64,000 nucleotides of DNA from Candidatus Thermochlorobacteriaceae bacterium (GCA_029263855.1 JAJUFC010000014.1:43642-107641); one strand, 5' to 3'; counted from the stretch's first letter, positions 49,292 through 59,141 are shown. The notes: generated from the letters alone by a model not told the origin. Numbers and translations are program-made.

Positions 49292-49753
49292 GCGAAATTT
49301 GCTCAAAATCGCCAACTGACTAAAAATTTTTGACTCGACCGCGCAAAAATGTGCTTAACATTTTGGAAATATCGTGCTCGGCTCGCTATCTTTGCAACCG
49401 CCAAGCGCAATGCTAACGTGCTTCGCCAAAACAGAATCGGCATTAACACTGAAATGCGTCTATTTTCCATTCAGCAAAGTAGCGCATTGGCTCTCCAGTC
49501 AGCAGAGCTCGAAAGAACGGCATTTAATACTCTTTTAACACTATCATCTCGCATTAAAGAAATTTTCAAGCACACTTCACGGAATTGGGGATAGTTGTGC
49601 CAAGTCGTTGGGTTTGAATCGATTAAGTCTTGCAGGTCAGGCATAAGCAAAGAAACCGTAACGGTGCGGGAGTTGAGAAGTTTATGTTCTTTTGGTTGCA
49701 CGAAAACATTGATTCAAAACTGTAACACCACTACAACCAAAAAATTACTCTAT
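49292..49753. other. 462-base gap without a convincing gene
   Basis: Between the exported-protein gene and the regulator gene. There is a minus-strand frame of 76 codons from GTG 49701 (ending at 49471), with a protein-like composition. No RBS or family signal supports it. I see no tRNA or long repeat in the stretch. Confidence 0.35.
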
Positions 49754-50461
49754 ATGCAGAATGCTAAAGCAAAAACGATTCTCATTGGCGATGACGATTT
49801 TCAGTATGTGAATTGGCTTCGCGCCATGCTCGAAAAAGAGGGATACAGCGTTGTTTGGGCGCAAAATGCGTCGGAAGTTATGTCCAAAATCAGCACGAAA
49901 CCGACCGCTGTTATCGTCGATTTTATGCGTGGACAATCCGTCGGTCTCGACCTCTGCCGCGAACTTCGTAACCTCCCTGAATTCAAACACCTTCCCATCA
50001 TCATGCTGACCCGCAAACGCGAAGATTCCGACGAAGCCACAGGCTTGGAAGTCGGCGCCGACGATTACATTCATAAATCCGTGAGCAATCGCGTGCTTTC
50101 CGCTCGTCTTCGCAATGTCTTGAAGCGCAATGCCGCTTCAGAACCCGATTTCGCCGAAGACTCCGCCTCTGAAATCAAACTCGGCGACCTTGTCGTGAAT
50201 CGTCAAATGCACGCGGTTTCGCTGAAAGGCAAAGAGATTTTCTTGCCGCGCAAAGAGTTTGAACTGTTGTGGCTTCTTGTCGCCAACAAAGGCAAAGTCT
50301 TTTCGCGCGAAATTTTGCTCCGTCGCGTTTGGGGCGAAAGCGTGTATGTAACCGACCGCACGGTCGATGTGCATATCTGCAAAATTCGTCAGCGCTTAGG
50401 CGAGTTTGGGCAAGAAAATCTTGAAACCATCAAAGGCGTTGGCTATCGGATTAAAGCCTAA
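49754..50461 (+). CDS. PhoB/OmpR-family response regulator
   Basis: 235 residues from ATG 49754. The receiver has acidic D13-D15 and phospho-acceptor D56 (VIVDFMRG). A winged-helix effector begins near 130 with IKLGDLVVNRQMHAV and ends KGVGYRIKA. No sensor kinase is adjacent, so it is an orphan here. The output domain is intact, so it should bind direct repeats as a dimer. Its target is not visible. Confidence 0.88.
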   Translation: MQNAKAKTILIGDDDFQYVNWLRAMLEKEGYSVVWAQNASEVMSKISTKPTAVIVDFMRGQSVGLDLCRELRNLPEFKHLPIIMLTRKREDSDEATGLEVGADDYIHKSVSNRVLSARLRNVLKRNAASEPDFAEDSASEIKLGDLVVNRQMHAVSLKGKEIFLPRKEFELLWLLVANKGKVFSREILLRRVWGESVYVTDRTVDVHICKIRQRLGEFGQENLETIKGVGYRIKA

Positions 50462-50577
50462 CGCGACGATATTTTTCCTTCGCAAAAGGAGCGGCTGGTT
50501 ATCTTCACCTTACAAAAACGGCGCGAATCTTCAAGGGTTCTCGTCGTTTTTGCATTTTCAATTCAAATTGAACTTGC

Positions 50578-51066
50578 ATGTCTCTCGCTATCAAAAAACT
50601 TTCGGAAGAGGATTTTGAAGCCTTTTTCTCGCTTATCGTTGCGCTTGCCGATTACGAGCATCTTGCGCCGCCCGACCTCGATGCCAAAGCCCGCTTGAAG
50701 CACGACGCTTTTTCAGACCGCCCGAAATTTGAAGCCTACCTTGCGCTTCTAAACGGTGAGCCTGTTGGGTATGCAATTATTTTCGAGACTTACTCGAGCT
50801 TCCTTGCAAAGCCGACTTTGTATTTGGAAGATTTATTCGTTTTGCCTTCTGCACGCAAGCAAAAAGTTGGATTCGGACTGTTCAAATTTTTGATTGCGCT
50901 CGCCATCGAGCGCGGGTGTGGGCGAATGGAGTGGCAAGTCTTGAATTGGAATCAACTCGCGATTGACTTTTACGAAAAACTTGGCGCAACCCACCAACAC
51001 ACATGGCTTCCTTATCGCCTGACCGAAGATGCCTTAATTGATTTGCAACGGCGGTTTTCAATGTAA
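50578..51066 (+). CDS. GNAT acetyltransferase, diamine-acetyltransferase-like
   Basis: 162 residues. The acetyl-CoA-binding stretch is ARKQKVGFGLFKFLIAL, and WNQLAIDFYEKLGA follows. The ISFETYSSF-like IIFETYSSFLAK and LYLEDLFVLP are recognisable in SSAT-like GNATs, which acetylate polyamines or related amines. The substrate is not proven. It converges with the glutamine synthetase gene across a terminator. Confidence 0.82.
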   Translation: MSLAIKKLSEEDFEAFFSLIVALADYEHLAPPDLDAKARLKHDAFSDRPKFEAYLALLNGEPVGYAIIFETYSSFLAKPTLYLEDLFVLPSARKQKVGFGLFKFLIALAIERGCGRMEWQVLNWNQLAIDFYEKLGATHQHTWLPYRLTEDALIDLQRRFSM

Positions 51067-51071
51067 CGGAA

Positions 51072-51099
51072 AACGCCGACGACTTTCATCATCGGCGTT
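51072..51099 (-). terminator. Terminator of the glutamine synthetase gene
   Basis: Stem AACGCCGA/TCGGCGTT, extended by two inner pairs with mismatch, followed on the minus strand by TTTTCC. It lies 28 bases past the GS stop. Confidence 0.65.
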
Positions 51100-51126
51100 G
51101 CATTCAGCGTTCTTGGGAAATTTTGT

Positions 51127-53274
51127 TTAGTGCATGAAAAGCAGCTCGAGGTAGTTTGGCATTGGATAGAGCGATTTATCCAAGTGTCCCTCGAGTTCGT
51201 CGGCAACTTCGCGCACGGCGGTCATCGCGGGCATAAGCGTTTCGGCGCAATACTTCGCGTGTCCTTCAACGCCGCCTTTTGTGTGATGTAATCCTTCAAT
51301 CAACTTTTCAAGGGCTTCAGTTTTAGCAATGAGCTCCCCGATTCCGTTTGCAAATGTTTCAAGTTGCTTGGCTTGCTTGGCTTTTGCTGATGCAGAAAGT
51401 TTAATGCCTTTTGAGGCTTGAAGTAATTTGGAATATGACTCTGCGATTTCACCTTGATAGCGGATAGCGGCGGGTAGAACCATTGTGCGAATCATCATGG
51501 CAAGCGTTTTGGCTTCAATGTCAATGGCTTTAACATAACGCTCTAAACGCACGTTGTAGCGCGACTCAATCTCTTCTTCGGTCAGAACGCCATACTTGAC
51601 GAAAGCCTCGCGGACGGATTTGTCTTTCCACGCTTTCATCGCTTCGGGCAGGTTTTTGTTGTTTGGCAATCCGCGCTTTTTGGCTTCTTTGTGCCACGCT
51701 TCGCTGTATCCGTCGCCTTCGAAACGAATGGGTTTCGTGGCTTTGATTTCTTTGCGAAGCACGGCGAAAACGGCGGCTTGCAGGTCTTTGCCCGATTTCA
51801 TTTCGGATTCAATCGCTTCGCGCATTTCGTCAATCGCTTCCGCCATAATCGTATTAAGCGCCATATTGGGAATCGCAATCGGCATAGACGACGGCACGGC
51901 GCGGAACTCGAACTTATTGCCGGTGAAAGCAAAGGGCGAGGTGCGGTTGCGGTCGGTGTTGTCTTTGTTGAGCGTCGGGATATGCGAAATGTCTAAATCA
52001 ATGAACTGCTTTTCGCTGACTTTTTTAATGTCGCCTGATTCAATCGCATCGAGAATGGCGTTGAGTTGATAGCCCAAGAAAACGGAGATAATCGCGGGCG
52101 GAGCTTCGTTTGCGCCGAGCCGGTGGTCGTTGCCCGGATTTGCGATGGCGGCGCGAAGCACGGCGGCACGTTTATGAACGCCTTTAAGCGTCGCGACGAG
52201 AAAGACGAGAAAACTCAAATTTGATTCAGGCGTTTCTCCGGGGTCGAGCAAGTTTCCGCCCACATCCGCGCCCATTGACCAGTTGTTGTGCTTTCCATTT
52301 CCATTAATGCCCGCAAACGGCTTTTCGTGAATGAGAAGCGCAAGCCCTTTGCGCTCGGCGACGCGGCGGAGCATTTCCATCACGAGCAGGTTGTGGTCGG
52401 CGGCAAGGGGCGTTTCTTCGTGAATCGGCGCAATTTCAAATTGATGCGGCGCGACTTCATTGTGGCGCGTTTTCGCGGGAACACCGAGCAAGTAAAGCTC
52501 TTGCTCTAACTCTTGCATGAACTCTAACACTCTATCGGGAATTGAGCCGAAGTAGTGGTCTTCAAGCTGTTGATTGCGCGGCGGAAGCGTGCCCAAAAGC
52601 GTTCTGCCCGTCATGATGAGGTCAGGGCGTTGTTCGTAAAGGTTACGGTCAATCAAAAAGTATTCTTGTTCTGCACCGAGATAGGTTGTTACGCGCGTGA
52701 CTTTCGTATTGCCTAAGAGTCTCAACATGGCTACGGCTGATTTTGAAAGGGCGCGGGCTGAACGCAAGAGCGGCGTTTTTTCGTCCAACGCTTCACCGTG
52801 ATACGAAATAAAAACGGAGGGAATGCAAAGCGTTGTGCCTTCCGAGCCTTTCATTAAGAACGCAGGCGTGCTGGGGTCCCAAGCCGTGTAGCCACGCGCC
52901 TCAAAGGTGGAGCGCATGCCGCCTGATGGAAAGCTTGAGGCGTCGGGCTCGCCTTGGCTGAGTTGCGAGCCTGAAAATTTCTCGATTAAATTTCCTTCTT
53001 TATCAAACGCAATAAAGGCATCGTGCTTTTCAGCGGTCGCGCCCGTCATGGGTTGAAACCAGTGGCAGTAGTGCGTCGCGCCGTTTTCTATCGCCCATTC
53101 TTTCATCGCATTCGCAACCGTTTCAGCAAGGCTATCATCTAAATCGTGCCCTTCTTTGAGCGTTTTCATTAAAGAGTCATACACTTCTTTTGGAAGCCGC
53201 TCTTTCATCACGGCATTGTTGAAGGTGTGTTTGCCGAACATTGCGGCGTTTTCGGAAAGCGTGTTGTTTGCCAT
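51127..53274 (-). CDS. glnN: Glutamine synthetase type III
   Basis: 715 residues, the large type III class (about 700-730). It makes glutamine from glutamate and ammonia with ATP, probably as a dodecamer. Family stretches are HYCHWFQPMTG, EKHDAFI, FPSGGMRSTFEARGYTAWDP and the catalytic EKPFAGINGNGKHNNWSMG. GPRM-like NPGNDHRLGANEAPPA follows. The ATG is fixed by context: nothing conserved lies upstream. The Lrp/AsnC gene 90 bases upstream on the same strand may control it. Confidence 0.94.
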   Translation of the reverse strand: MANNTLSENAAMFGKHTFNNAVMKERLPKEVYDSLMKTLKEGHDLDDSLAETVANAMKEWAIENGATHYCHWFQPMTGATAEKHDAFIAFDKEGNLIEKFSGSQLSQGEPDASSFPSGGMRSTFEARGYTAWDPSTPAFLMKGSEGTTLCIPSVFISYHGEALDEKTPLLRSARALSKSAVAMLRLLGNTKVTRVTTYLGAEQEYFLIDRNLYEQRPDLIMTGRTLLGTLPPRNQQLEDHYFGSIPDRVLEFMQELEQELYLLGVPAKTRHNEVAPHQFEIAPIHEETPLAADHNLLVMEMLRRVAERKGLALLIHEKPFAGINGNGKHNNWSMGADVGGNLLDPGETPESNLSFLVFLVATLKGVHKRAAVLRAAIANPGNDHRLGANEAPPAIISVFLGYQLNAILDAIESGDIKKVSEKQFIDLDISHIPTLNKDNTDRNRTSPFAFTGNKFEFRAVPSSMPIAIPNMALNTIMAEAIDEMREAIESEMKSGKDLQAAVFAVLRKEIKATKPIRFEGDGYSEAWHKEAKKRGLPNNKNLPEAMKAWKDKSVREAFVKYGVLTEEEIESRYNVRLERYVKAIDIEAKTLAMMIRTMVLPAAIRYQGEIAESYSKLLQASKGIKLSASAKAKQAKQLETFANGIGELIAKTEALEKLIEGLHHTKGGVEGHAKYCAETLMPAMTAVREVADELEGHLDKSLYPMPNYLELLFMH

Positions 53275-53364
53275 GTTAGAGTTGAATTAACGATGTTGGT
53301 TAGGTTTAATGATGATTTGTTAAAGGACTGAAAAGAAGGTTTTATGCACTTTCGTTCTTATCGG

Positions 53365-53862
53365 TTAATGGTGCTCTTTACCGTTCTCCGTGAGTTTCAA
53401 CGCCTTCACGGAATTAATCCGATTCGTTTTTTTGTGTTCGCTCAAAACGACGCTTGTCGATGTGCCTGTAACCCCTTGCCATGATTGAATCTTTGCCAGC
53501 AGGGCTTCGAGTGCGGCTGTGTTTGCAACGAGAACTTTAAGAATGTGAGAGCCATCGCCCGTAATGGAGTAACATTCCAGAATCTCATCTTCTTTTTGGA
53601 CATGGGCGACAAAGGGCGCGTAATACTTCGATGATTCCATCGTAACGCGAATGAAGGCTTTAATATCGTAGCCGATTTTCTTTTCATCAATCAAGACCGT
53701 GTAGCCTTTGATGATGCCTCGATTTTGCAGTTTCTCTAATCGCTCGCTGACGGAAGGAATTGAAAGCCCGACGGCTTCGGCAAGTTCGTTGCGGCGCATT
53801 CTGCCGCGCTCGCTCAACAATTCAAGGAGTTTGAGGTCGATTTTATCGATGTGCCACGACAT
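53365..53862 (-). CDS. Lrp/AsnC-family transcriptional regulator
   Basis: 165 residues. The N-terminal HTH is DLKLLELLSERGRMRRNELA, then VGLSIPSVSERLEKLQNRGI. The RAM domain (~70-150) has the ligand-binding SITGDGSHILKVLV. It should sense an amino acid. Because glnN follows downstream in the same direction, a nitrogen-assimilation role is plausible but unproven. Confidence 0.88.
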   Translation of the reverse strand: MSWHIDKIDLKLLELLSERGRMRRNELAEAVGLSIPSVSERLEKLQNRGIIKGYTVLIDEKKIGYDIKAFIRVTMESSKYYAPFVAHVQKEDEILECYSITGDGSHILKVLVANTAALEALLAKIQSWQGVTGTSTSVVLSEHKKTNRINSVKALKLTENGKEHH

Positions 53863-53954
53863 TGACGCGGAAAGAGTTGTTTATCTTGAAGAAAAATTTG
53901 CCTTACGAAATTAGGAAAAACTTGCGTTCAACCAAAAAGTTTTAAACCAAATCG

Positions 53955-54287
53955 TCATTGATTGTTGTTTTTCTTCAAAACCACGAACCCCGTTTCGGAT
54001 TTTAGCCGCGCCGCTCCCGAAACTTCCGCTTCTTTTTTCGCCGTTTTCAACTCGTCTTCTTTTTTCTTGATGTCGGCAGGATAGTCAAATGTCTTGCGAT
54101 AACTCACCGTGAAGAGCGCGTCTTCAAAGGCGATTTCTTTCTCGCCCGTCTCGCTCATCATATCGCTGACGGCGACGAACACCGCGCTTTTGAGCGATTC
54201 AATCTCTTCTTCTATCGCGCCGGCTTGGCGTTTGAGCTCGATATACTTGCGAAGCAGTCGTTCTCTATCGTTTTGCTCTGGTTCCAT
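53955..54287 (-). CDS. Small coiled-coil protein next to GvpL/F
   Basis: 110 residues from ATG 54287, five bases after the GvpL/F stop. It is mostly alpha-helical and charged (RERLLRKYIELKRQAGAIEE, then KKKEDELKTAKKEA). A mid-section (VSDMMSETGEKEIAFEDALF) may form a small beta sheet. I do not recognise it. It is possibly a gas-vesicle accessory by position only. Confidence 0.55.
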   Translation of the reverse strand: MEPEQNDRERLLRKYIELKRQAGAIEEEIESLKSAVFVAVSDMMSETGEKEIAFEDALFTVSYRKTFDYPADIKKKEDELKTAKKEAEVSGAARLKSETGFVVLKKNNNQ

Positions 54288-54292
54288 TAGGC

Positions 54293-55063
54293 TTATTGTT
54301 TGGGTTGATAGTTGAAGTCGCAAAAGTTGTATGCCGCCCACGCGCCCGAAACTTCAAGGGTCAGATGAGAAAAAGTTTTTTTCAACGATTCTACTTCATC
54401 AAGAAACTGCTCGCGCGCTGTGGCTTCGATTAAAAAAGCGGCGTTCAAAATCATCTCGTCGTCGCGCTCCGTTACGGTTTTGGGCAACGTGGGATTGCGT
54501 TTGGCTTGGACGGAAATCGCGCTCAACCGCCCATAAAGCGCGTCTAACGCTTCTTGTAGCGACGCGCTCGCGTTTTGACCTGCAAGCGATTCCCGCTTTT
54601 TTTTGAGCAAGTAGGCTTTTCCTGCCGACGCTGTTTTCAACGCCTCGTCAATTTCTTGAATCTCTTTGCTTTCCGCAAGAAATGCTTGCAACTGTTCAGA
54701 GCCGATGTAGGCTTTGATGCCCCATTCTTCTTTGCCTTTCAATTTTTCCAACAAGTTTATTAACTCGCTCTCGCGCGCTCTCAAAAATTCACGCAACGAC
54801 GTTTGCGAGTGAAAGAGCGTCGGAAATCGGAACGGAACGATGGTCGTTTGCGCGCGCATCGCTTCCATGACGCTCTCGTGGTGTCGGACGGTCGATTCAA
54901 CCCACTCCAATCGCGAGAGATTCTTTTTCAGATTCTCTTCGCCGAACTCTTCTTCGGACGCATCGGAGACGATGGCGCTCAACGCATCGAACTTGATTTC
55001 ATAGACTTGTTCAGGAAGCGTTTTCGGGGTTGGTTCGGCGACGCAATACAGATAAACGAGCAT
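54293..55063 (-). CDS. gvpF: Gas vesicle protein GvpL/GvpF family
   Basis: 256 residues. The N-terminal LVYLYCVAEP and the DALSAIVSDASEEEF are typical of the family, as is the central WGIKAYIGS. The fold is two similar alpha/beta halves joined by helices. GvpF/L lies at the gas-facing side of growing vesicles and chaperones GvpA. No gvpA, gvpN or gvpK lies in the window. It forms a two-gene unit with the coiled-coil gene. Confidence 0.85.
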   Translation of the reverse strand: MLVYLYCVAEPTPKTLPEQVYEIKFDALSAIVSDASEEEFGEENLKKNLSRLEWVESTVRHHESVMEAMRAQTTIVPFRFPTLFHSQTSLREFLRARESELINLLEKLKGKEEWGIKAYIGSEQLQAFLAESKEIQEIDEALKTASAGKAYLLKKKRESLAGQNASASLQEALDALYGRLSAISVQAKRNPTLPKTVTERDDEMILNAAFLIEATAREQFLDEVESLKKTFSHLTLEVSGAWAAYNFCDFNYQPKQ

Positions 55064-55151
55064 TGGCGTTTTATTTTCAATTTATTGGCTTTGCCGCGCT
55101 TTTCAAATAAAACCCTATTTTCGAGTTGTTTTCCAATTCAACTTTCTCGCA

Positions 55152-57275
55152 ATGAAAATTGTCGGTCTGATTTTCGCTCTTCTTTTTGTCGCTCCCGCCT
55201 TTTCGCAACAACGCTCGCAAACGCTCAAATCGCCAAACGGCAAACTCGCGCTCACGCTCGAACTGACCGAGCAAGGCGAGCCGCGCTATCAACTTTCATT
55301 CGGCGATAAAATCGTCATCAAACCCAGTGCGTTGGGACTCAAACTCAAAGATGCGCCGCACTTTGAACGCGGATTCCGAATCGCCGACGCGAAGACGCGC
55401 AAAATCGACGAGACTTGGTCGCCCGTTCTCGGCGAAGAAAAGTCAATCCGAAACTATTGCAACGAACTGCTTGTGCGCCTTGAACAGCCTGCCGAAAAAA
55501 ATCGCGCCTTGCTCTTGCGCTTTCGGCTCTTCAACGACGGGCTTGGCTTTCGCTACGAATTTCCAAATCAACCCGAACTCAAACACTTCACGCTTTTGGA
55601 CGAACTGACCGAGTTCAACCTTACGGGCGACCACGTGGCATATTGGATTCCGGGAGATTACGATTCCAACGAACACGTGTATCACGCGACGCGACTGAGC
55701 GAGGTCGATGCCTTCGAAGGCAAGAAATCCAACGAAATCGGAACGCGCTCGCTCATCGCGCGCAACGCCGTTCAAACGCCGCTCATGCTCAAAACGTCTG
55801 ATGGACTTTATATCAACCTTTTCGAAGCCGCGCTGATTGATTACCCCGCGCTCAATCTCATCATCAATCAATCGACTTTTTCGCTCTCTGCGCATCTCGT
55901 TCCCGACGCTTTCGGCAACAAAGCCTATTTGCAAACGCCGTGCAAAAGCGCGTGGCGCACGATTATCGCGAGCGAAACGGCGGCAGGCATTTTGGAATCG
56001 CGAATCACGCTCAACCTCAACGAACCGTCAAAACTCAAAGACGTGAGTTGGATTAAACCGATGAAGTATGTCGGAATTTGGTGGGAAATGCACGTCGGAA
56101 AATCATCGTGGAATTACGCTGACGTCGACAACGTCAAACTCAAAGAAACCGATTGGAAATCGTTGCGACCTAACGGCAGACACGGCGCGACAACCAAACG
56201 CGCGAAAGAATACATCGACTTCGCCGCCAAACACGGCTTCGACGGCGTGCTTATCGAAGGTTGGAACATTGGTTGGGAAGAATGGTTCGGCAAAATGAAA
56301 GAAGAAGTTTTCGATTTCGTTACGCCGTATCCCGACTTCAACATCGAGGAAGTGGCGCGCTACGCGAAGTCCAAAGGCGTGAAACTGATTATGCATCACG
56401 AAACGAGCGCGTCGGTCTCGAACTATGAACGCCGAATGGACGAGGCGTTTCGCTTGATGAAGAAATACGATTACCCCGCCGTCAAGACGGGCTATGTTGG
56501 AAACATCTTGCCGCGCGGCGAGCATCACGACGGACAATGGATGGTCAATCACTACGCGCGCGTCGCCGAAAAAGCCGCCGAATATCAAATTATGGTCAAT
56601 GCGCATGAGCCCGTGAGACCGACAGGATTGGGACGCACCTACCCGAATTGGATTGCCTGCGAAGCCGCGCGCGGCAACGAGTTCAATGCGTGGAGCAAAG
56701 GCAATCCGCCCGAACACGAAACCATCTTGCCCTTCACGCGCCTGTTGGGCGGCGGAATGGATTACACGCCCGGCATTTTTGAAATCAAAATGTCTTTTTA
56801 CGACCCGAAGAAAACCGAGCAAGTACATACCACGCTCGCCAAACAACTCGCGCTCTATGTTACCCTTTATAGCCCGCTTCAAATGGCGGCGGATTTGCCC
56901 GAAAATTATGAGCGATATGTAGATGCGTTTCAATTCATCAAAGATGTCGCGCTCGATTGGGACGAGACGAAAATTCTCGAAGCGGAAATTGGCGACTACC
57001 TCACGATAGCGCGCAAAGCCAAAGGCAAAGAAGAGTGGTTCATCGGCGGCATCACCGACGAGAACGCGCGCGTTTCCAACATCAAGCTCGACTTTTTGAA
57101 CCCGAACTTGCGATACGAAGCGACGATTTACGGCGACGCGCCCGACGCGCATTGGGAGCGAAACCCGAAAGCCTATCAAATCAAGAAACAATTTGCGACC
57201 GCCTCCGACGCGCTCACGATTCAACTCGCGCCGGGCGGCGGTTATGCGATTTCCATCAAACCAATTCCTCGTTAA
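55152..57275 (+). CDS. GH97-family glycoside hydrolase (SusB-like)
   Basis: 707 residues. A signal peptide (MKIVGLIFALLFVAPAFSQ) sends it to the periplasm. The family motifs are visible: an N-terminal super-beta-sandwich, then a TIM barrel with GVLIEGWNIGWEEWF, MHHETSASV, VKTGYVG, VNAHEPVRPTGLGRTYPN and GMDYTPG. The VNAHEPVRP glutamate position fits the inverting alpha-glucosidase subgroup, but that call is provisional. It would trim alpha-glucans. It stands without SusC/D neighbours. Confidence 0.9.
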   Translation: MKIVGLIFALLFVAPAFSQQRSQTLKSPNGKLALTLELTEQGEPRYQLSFGDKIVIKPSALGLKLKDAPHFERGFRIADAKTRKIDETWSPVLGEEKSIRNYCNELLVRLEQPAEKNRALLLRFRLFNDGLGFRYEFPNQPELKHFTLLDELTEFNLTGDHVAYWIPGDYDSNEHVYHATRLSEVDAFEGKKSNEIGTRSLIARNAVQTPLMLKTSDGLYINLFEAALIDYPALNLIINQSTFSLSAHLVPDAFGNKAYLQTPCKSAWRTIIASETAAGILESRITLNLNEPSKLKDVSWIKPMKYVGIWWEMHVGKSSWNYADVDNVKLKETDWKSLRPNGRHGATTKRAKEYIDFAAKHGFDGVLIEGWNIGWEEWFGKMKEEVFDFVTPYPDFNIEEVARYAKSKGVKLIMHHETSASVSNYERRMDEAFRLMKKYDYPAVKTGYVGNILPRGEHHDGQWMVNHYARVAEKAAEYQIMVNAHEPVRPTGLGRTYPNWIACEAARGNEFNAWSKGNPPEHETILPFTRLLGGGMDYTPGIFEIKMSFYDPKKTEQVHTTLAKQLALYVTLYSPLQMAADLPENYERYVDAFQFIKDVALDWDETKILEAEIGDYLTIARKAKGKEEWFIGGITDENARVSNIKLDFLNPNLRYEATIYGDAPDAHWERNPKAYQIKKQFATASDALTIQLAPGGGYAISIKPIPR

Positions 57276-57330
57276 TTGCTATTTTGTTCTCGCTTTTCTT
57301 CTAATTCACGCTTGCTACGCTAACGCTTAA

Positions 57331-59040
57331 ATGCACGAAACCGATCTGCTTTCCGCGATTGCGATTTCCGTCATCGCCGCAACCATCGTTGCGTTCATTG
57401 CGCGCTTCATTCGCTTGCCACTTCTCATCGCTTACATCGTTGCGGGCGTGGTCATCGGCAACAAAATCGGCTTTGGTTGGATTCAGAGCGAAGAGCAAAT
57501 CGAGCATGTTTCGGAAATCGGATTGATTCTTTTGCTTTTCATCATCGGGCTTGAAATCGATCTCAAAAAACTTTTGAGAGCGGGCAAGGCGGTTTTGCTC
57601 ACGGGCGGCTTGCAAGTTCCGATTTGCTTCGCGCTTTCTTTTGGAACGATTGGGCTTGTTGGAATCGCGGGCGGATACGATTTGCTCTACCTCGCGTTTT
57701 GCCTTTCGCTTAGTTCGACGATGATTGTCGTGAAAATGCTTTACGACAAACACGAAATCGATACGCTTGCAGGCAGAATCACGCTTGGCGCGTTGGTGTT
57801 TCAAGACATTTGGGCGATTCTCTTTTTGGCGATTCAGCCGAACTTGAACAATCCCGAAGTTCAGGCGATTGCGCTTTCATTTGCCAAAGGCGTTGGGCTT
57901 GTTGGGGTGTGTTTGCTTTTGAGCCGCTACGCGCTTCCGAAGTTTTTTCATGCGATTGCCAAACTTCCAGAGTTTATGCTCGTCGCGTCGCTGGCGTGGT
58001 GTTTTGCGGTATGCGGGTTGGCGCAATTAGCGGGGCTTTCCAAAGAGATGGGCGCGCTGATCGCGGGCGTGAGCATCTCGACGTTTCCTTACAACCTTGA
58101 CGTCGTGGCGAAGGTGATTAACATTCGCGATTTTTTCATCACGCTGTTTTTGGTCGCGCTCGGAATGAAAATCCCGATGCCGACGCTCAATGTTATCTTG
58201 ATGGGCGCGCTTCTCTCGGTTCTCTTGATTCTGACGCGCTTTCTTTCCGTTTTTCCGATTCTTTACACGCTCAAGCTTGGCAATCGGGTTTCGATTCTCT
58301 CGTCTATTAACCTTTCGCAAATTTCCGAGTTTGCGTTGGTCATCAGCTCGCTTGGCGTTGCTTATCATCACATTTCCGAAGTAACGGTTTCTTATGTTGT
58401 CTTCACGCTTGTCATTACGGCGGTTCTTTCAACATTTTGGATTGAAAAATCGCACGATAGTTTTTTGGTCATCAATCGCCTCTTGTCTCAACTCGGACTG
58501 CGGGAAGCCCTTTCAGACGAGGAGGTTTCGGAACGCTCCGATAAACAAATCTTCATTTTAGGCTTTTACAAAATCGCCAGTTCGCTCGTCTTTGAAATTG
58601 AATCCTCTCAAACGCCGATTCGCAACACGTTGCGGGTGATTGACTTTAACCCAGAAGTGTTGCAGAAGTTGAAAGCCAAAGGGATTGACGCGCAATACGG
58701 CGACATCGCGCACATCGAAACGCTTCATCATTTGGGGATTCATCGCGCCGAAGTGGTCGTTTCCACGATTCCCGATTCTTTGCTCAAAGGCACGAGCAAT
58801 ATGAACATTTTGAAAGCGGTCAAAGCGCACGCGCCCAACGCCAAAACGATTTTGATTTCAGAAGACATAGCCACAACGATTGCGCTCTACGAGGCGGGCG
58901 CGGACTATGTGCTGATGCCGCGATTGCGCGCCGCGACGAACTTGCTCCAAATGATTGAGCGCGCGTCGAGCTGGTCGCGCAAAGGCACAGAGACTTTAAG
59001 CTACAAAGAGTTCAAAGCGCGTTCCGAGATTTTACAGTAA
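57331..59040 (+). CDS. CPA2-family cation/proton antiporter
   Basis: 569 residues with about 12 membrane helices in the first 390. The characteristic LGLEIDLKKLL-like IIGLEIDLKKL, SLSSTMIVVKML and GALVFQDIWAILFL are present. A soluble TrkA-N-like C-terminus (~400-560) keeps its secondary pattern, but the glycine-rich dinucleotide loop reads LGFYKIASSLV, without GxGxxG. Na+ or K+ against H+ exchange is expected. Nucleotide gating may be lost. Its stop is 101 bases before the FNR gene. Confidence 0.88.
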   Translation: MHETDLLSAIAISVIAATIVAFIARFIRLPLLIAYIVAGVVIGNKIGFGWIQSEEQIEHVSEIGLILLLFIIGLEIDLKKLLRAGKAVLLTGGLQVPICFALSFGTIGLVGIAGGYDLLYLAFCLSLSSTMIVVKMLYDKHEIDTLAGRITLGALVFQDIWAILFLAIQPNLNNPEVQAIALSFAKGVGLVGVCLLLSRYALPKFFHAIAKLPEFMLVASLAWCFAVCGLAQLAGLSKEMGALIAGVSISTFPYNLDVVAKVINIRDFFITLFLVALGMKIPMPTLNVILMGALLSVLLILTRFLSVFPILYTLKLGNRVSILSSINLSQISEFALVISSLGVAYHHISEVTVSYVVFTLVITAVLSTFWIEKSHDSFLVINRLLSQLGLREALSDEEVSERSDKQIFILGFYKIASSLVFEIESSQTPIRNTLRVIDFNPEVLQKLKAKGIDAQYGDIAHIETLHHLGIHRAEVVVSTIPDSLLKGTSNMNILKAVKAHAPNAKTILISEDIATTIALYEAGADYVLMPRLRAATNLLQMIERASSWSRKGTETLSYKEFKARSEILQ

Positions 59041-59141
59041 TTCAAATTCAACGATTCGTTTTCGCAATATTTTCGCGTTTATGCGAAAACTTTTATCTTC
59101 ATCACTTATTCAACGCAACCATCGAGAATTGAGGGATTTAT

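Noticed and set aside
49471..49701. A 76-codon minus-strand gene in the gap upstream of the response regulator
   Set aside because: It begins with GTG, has no ribosome-binding site that I can see and no family resemblance; it is kept only as a note in the gap description.
56103..57224. A 373-codon antisense frame opposite the GH97 gene
   Set aside because: The sense gene has clear GH97 motifs; the antisense product shows only valine- and arginine-rich shadow sequence.
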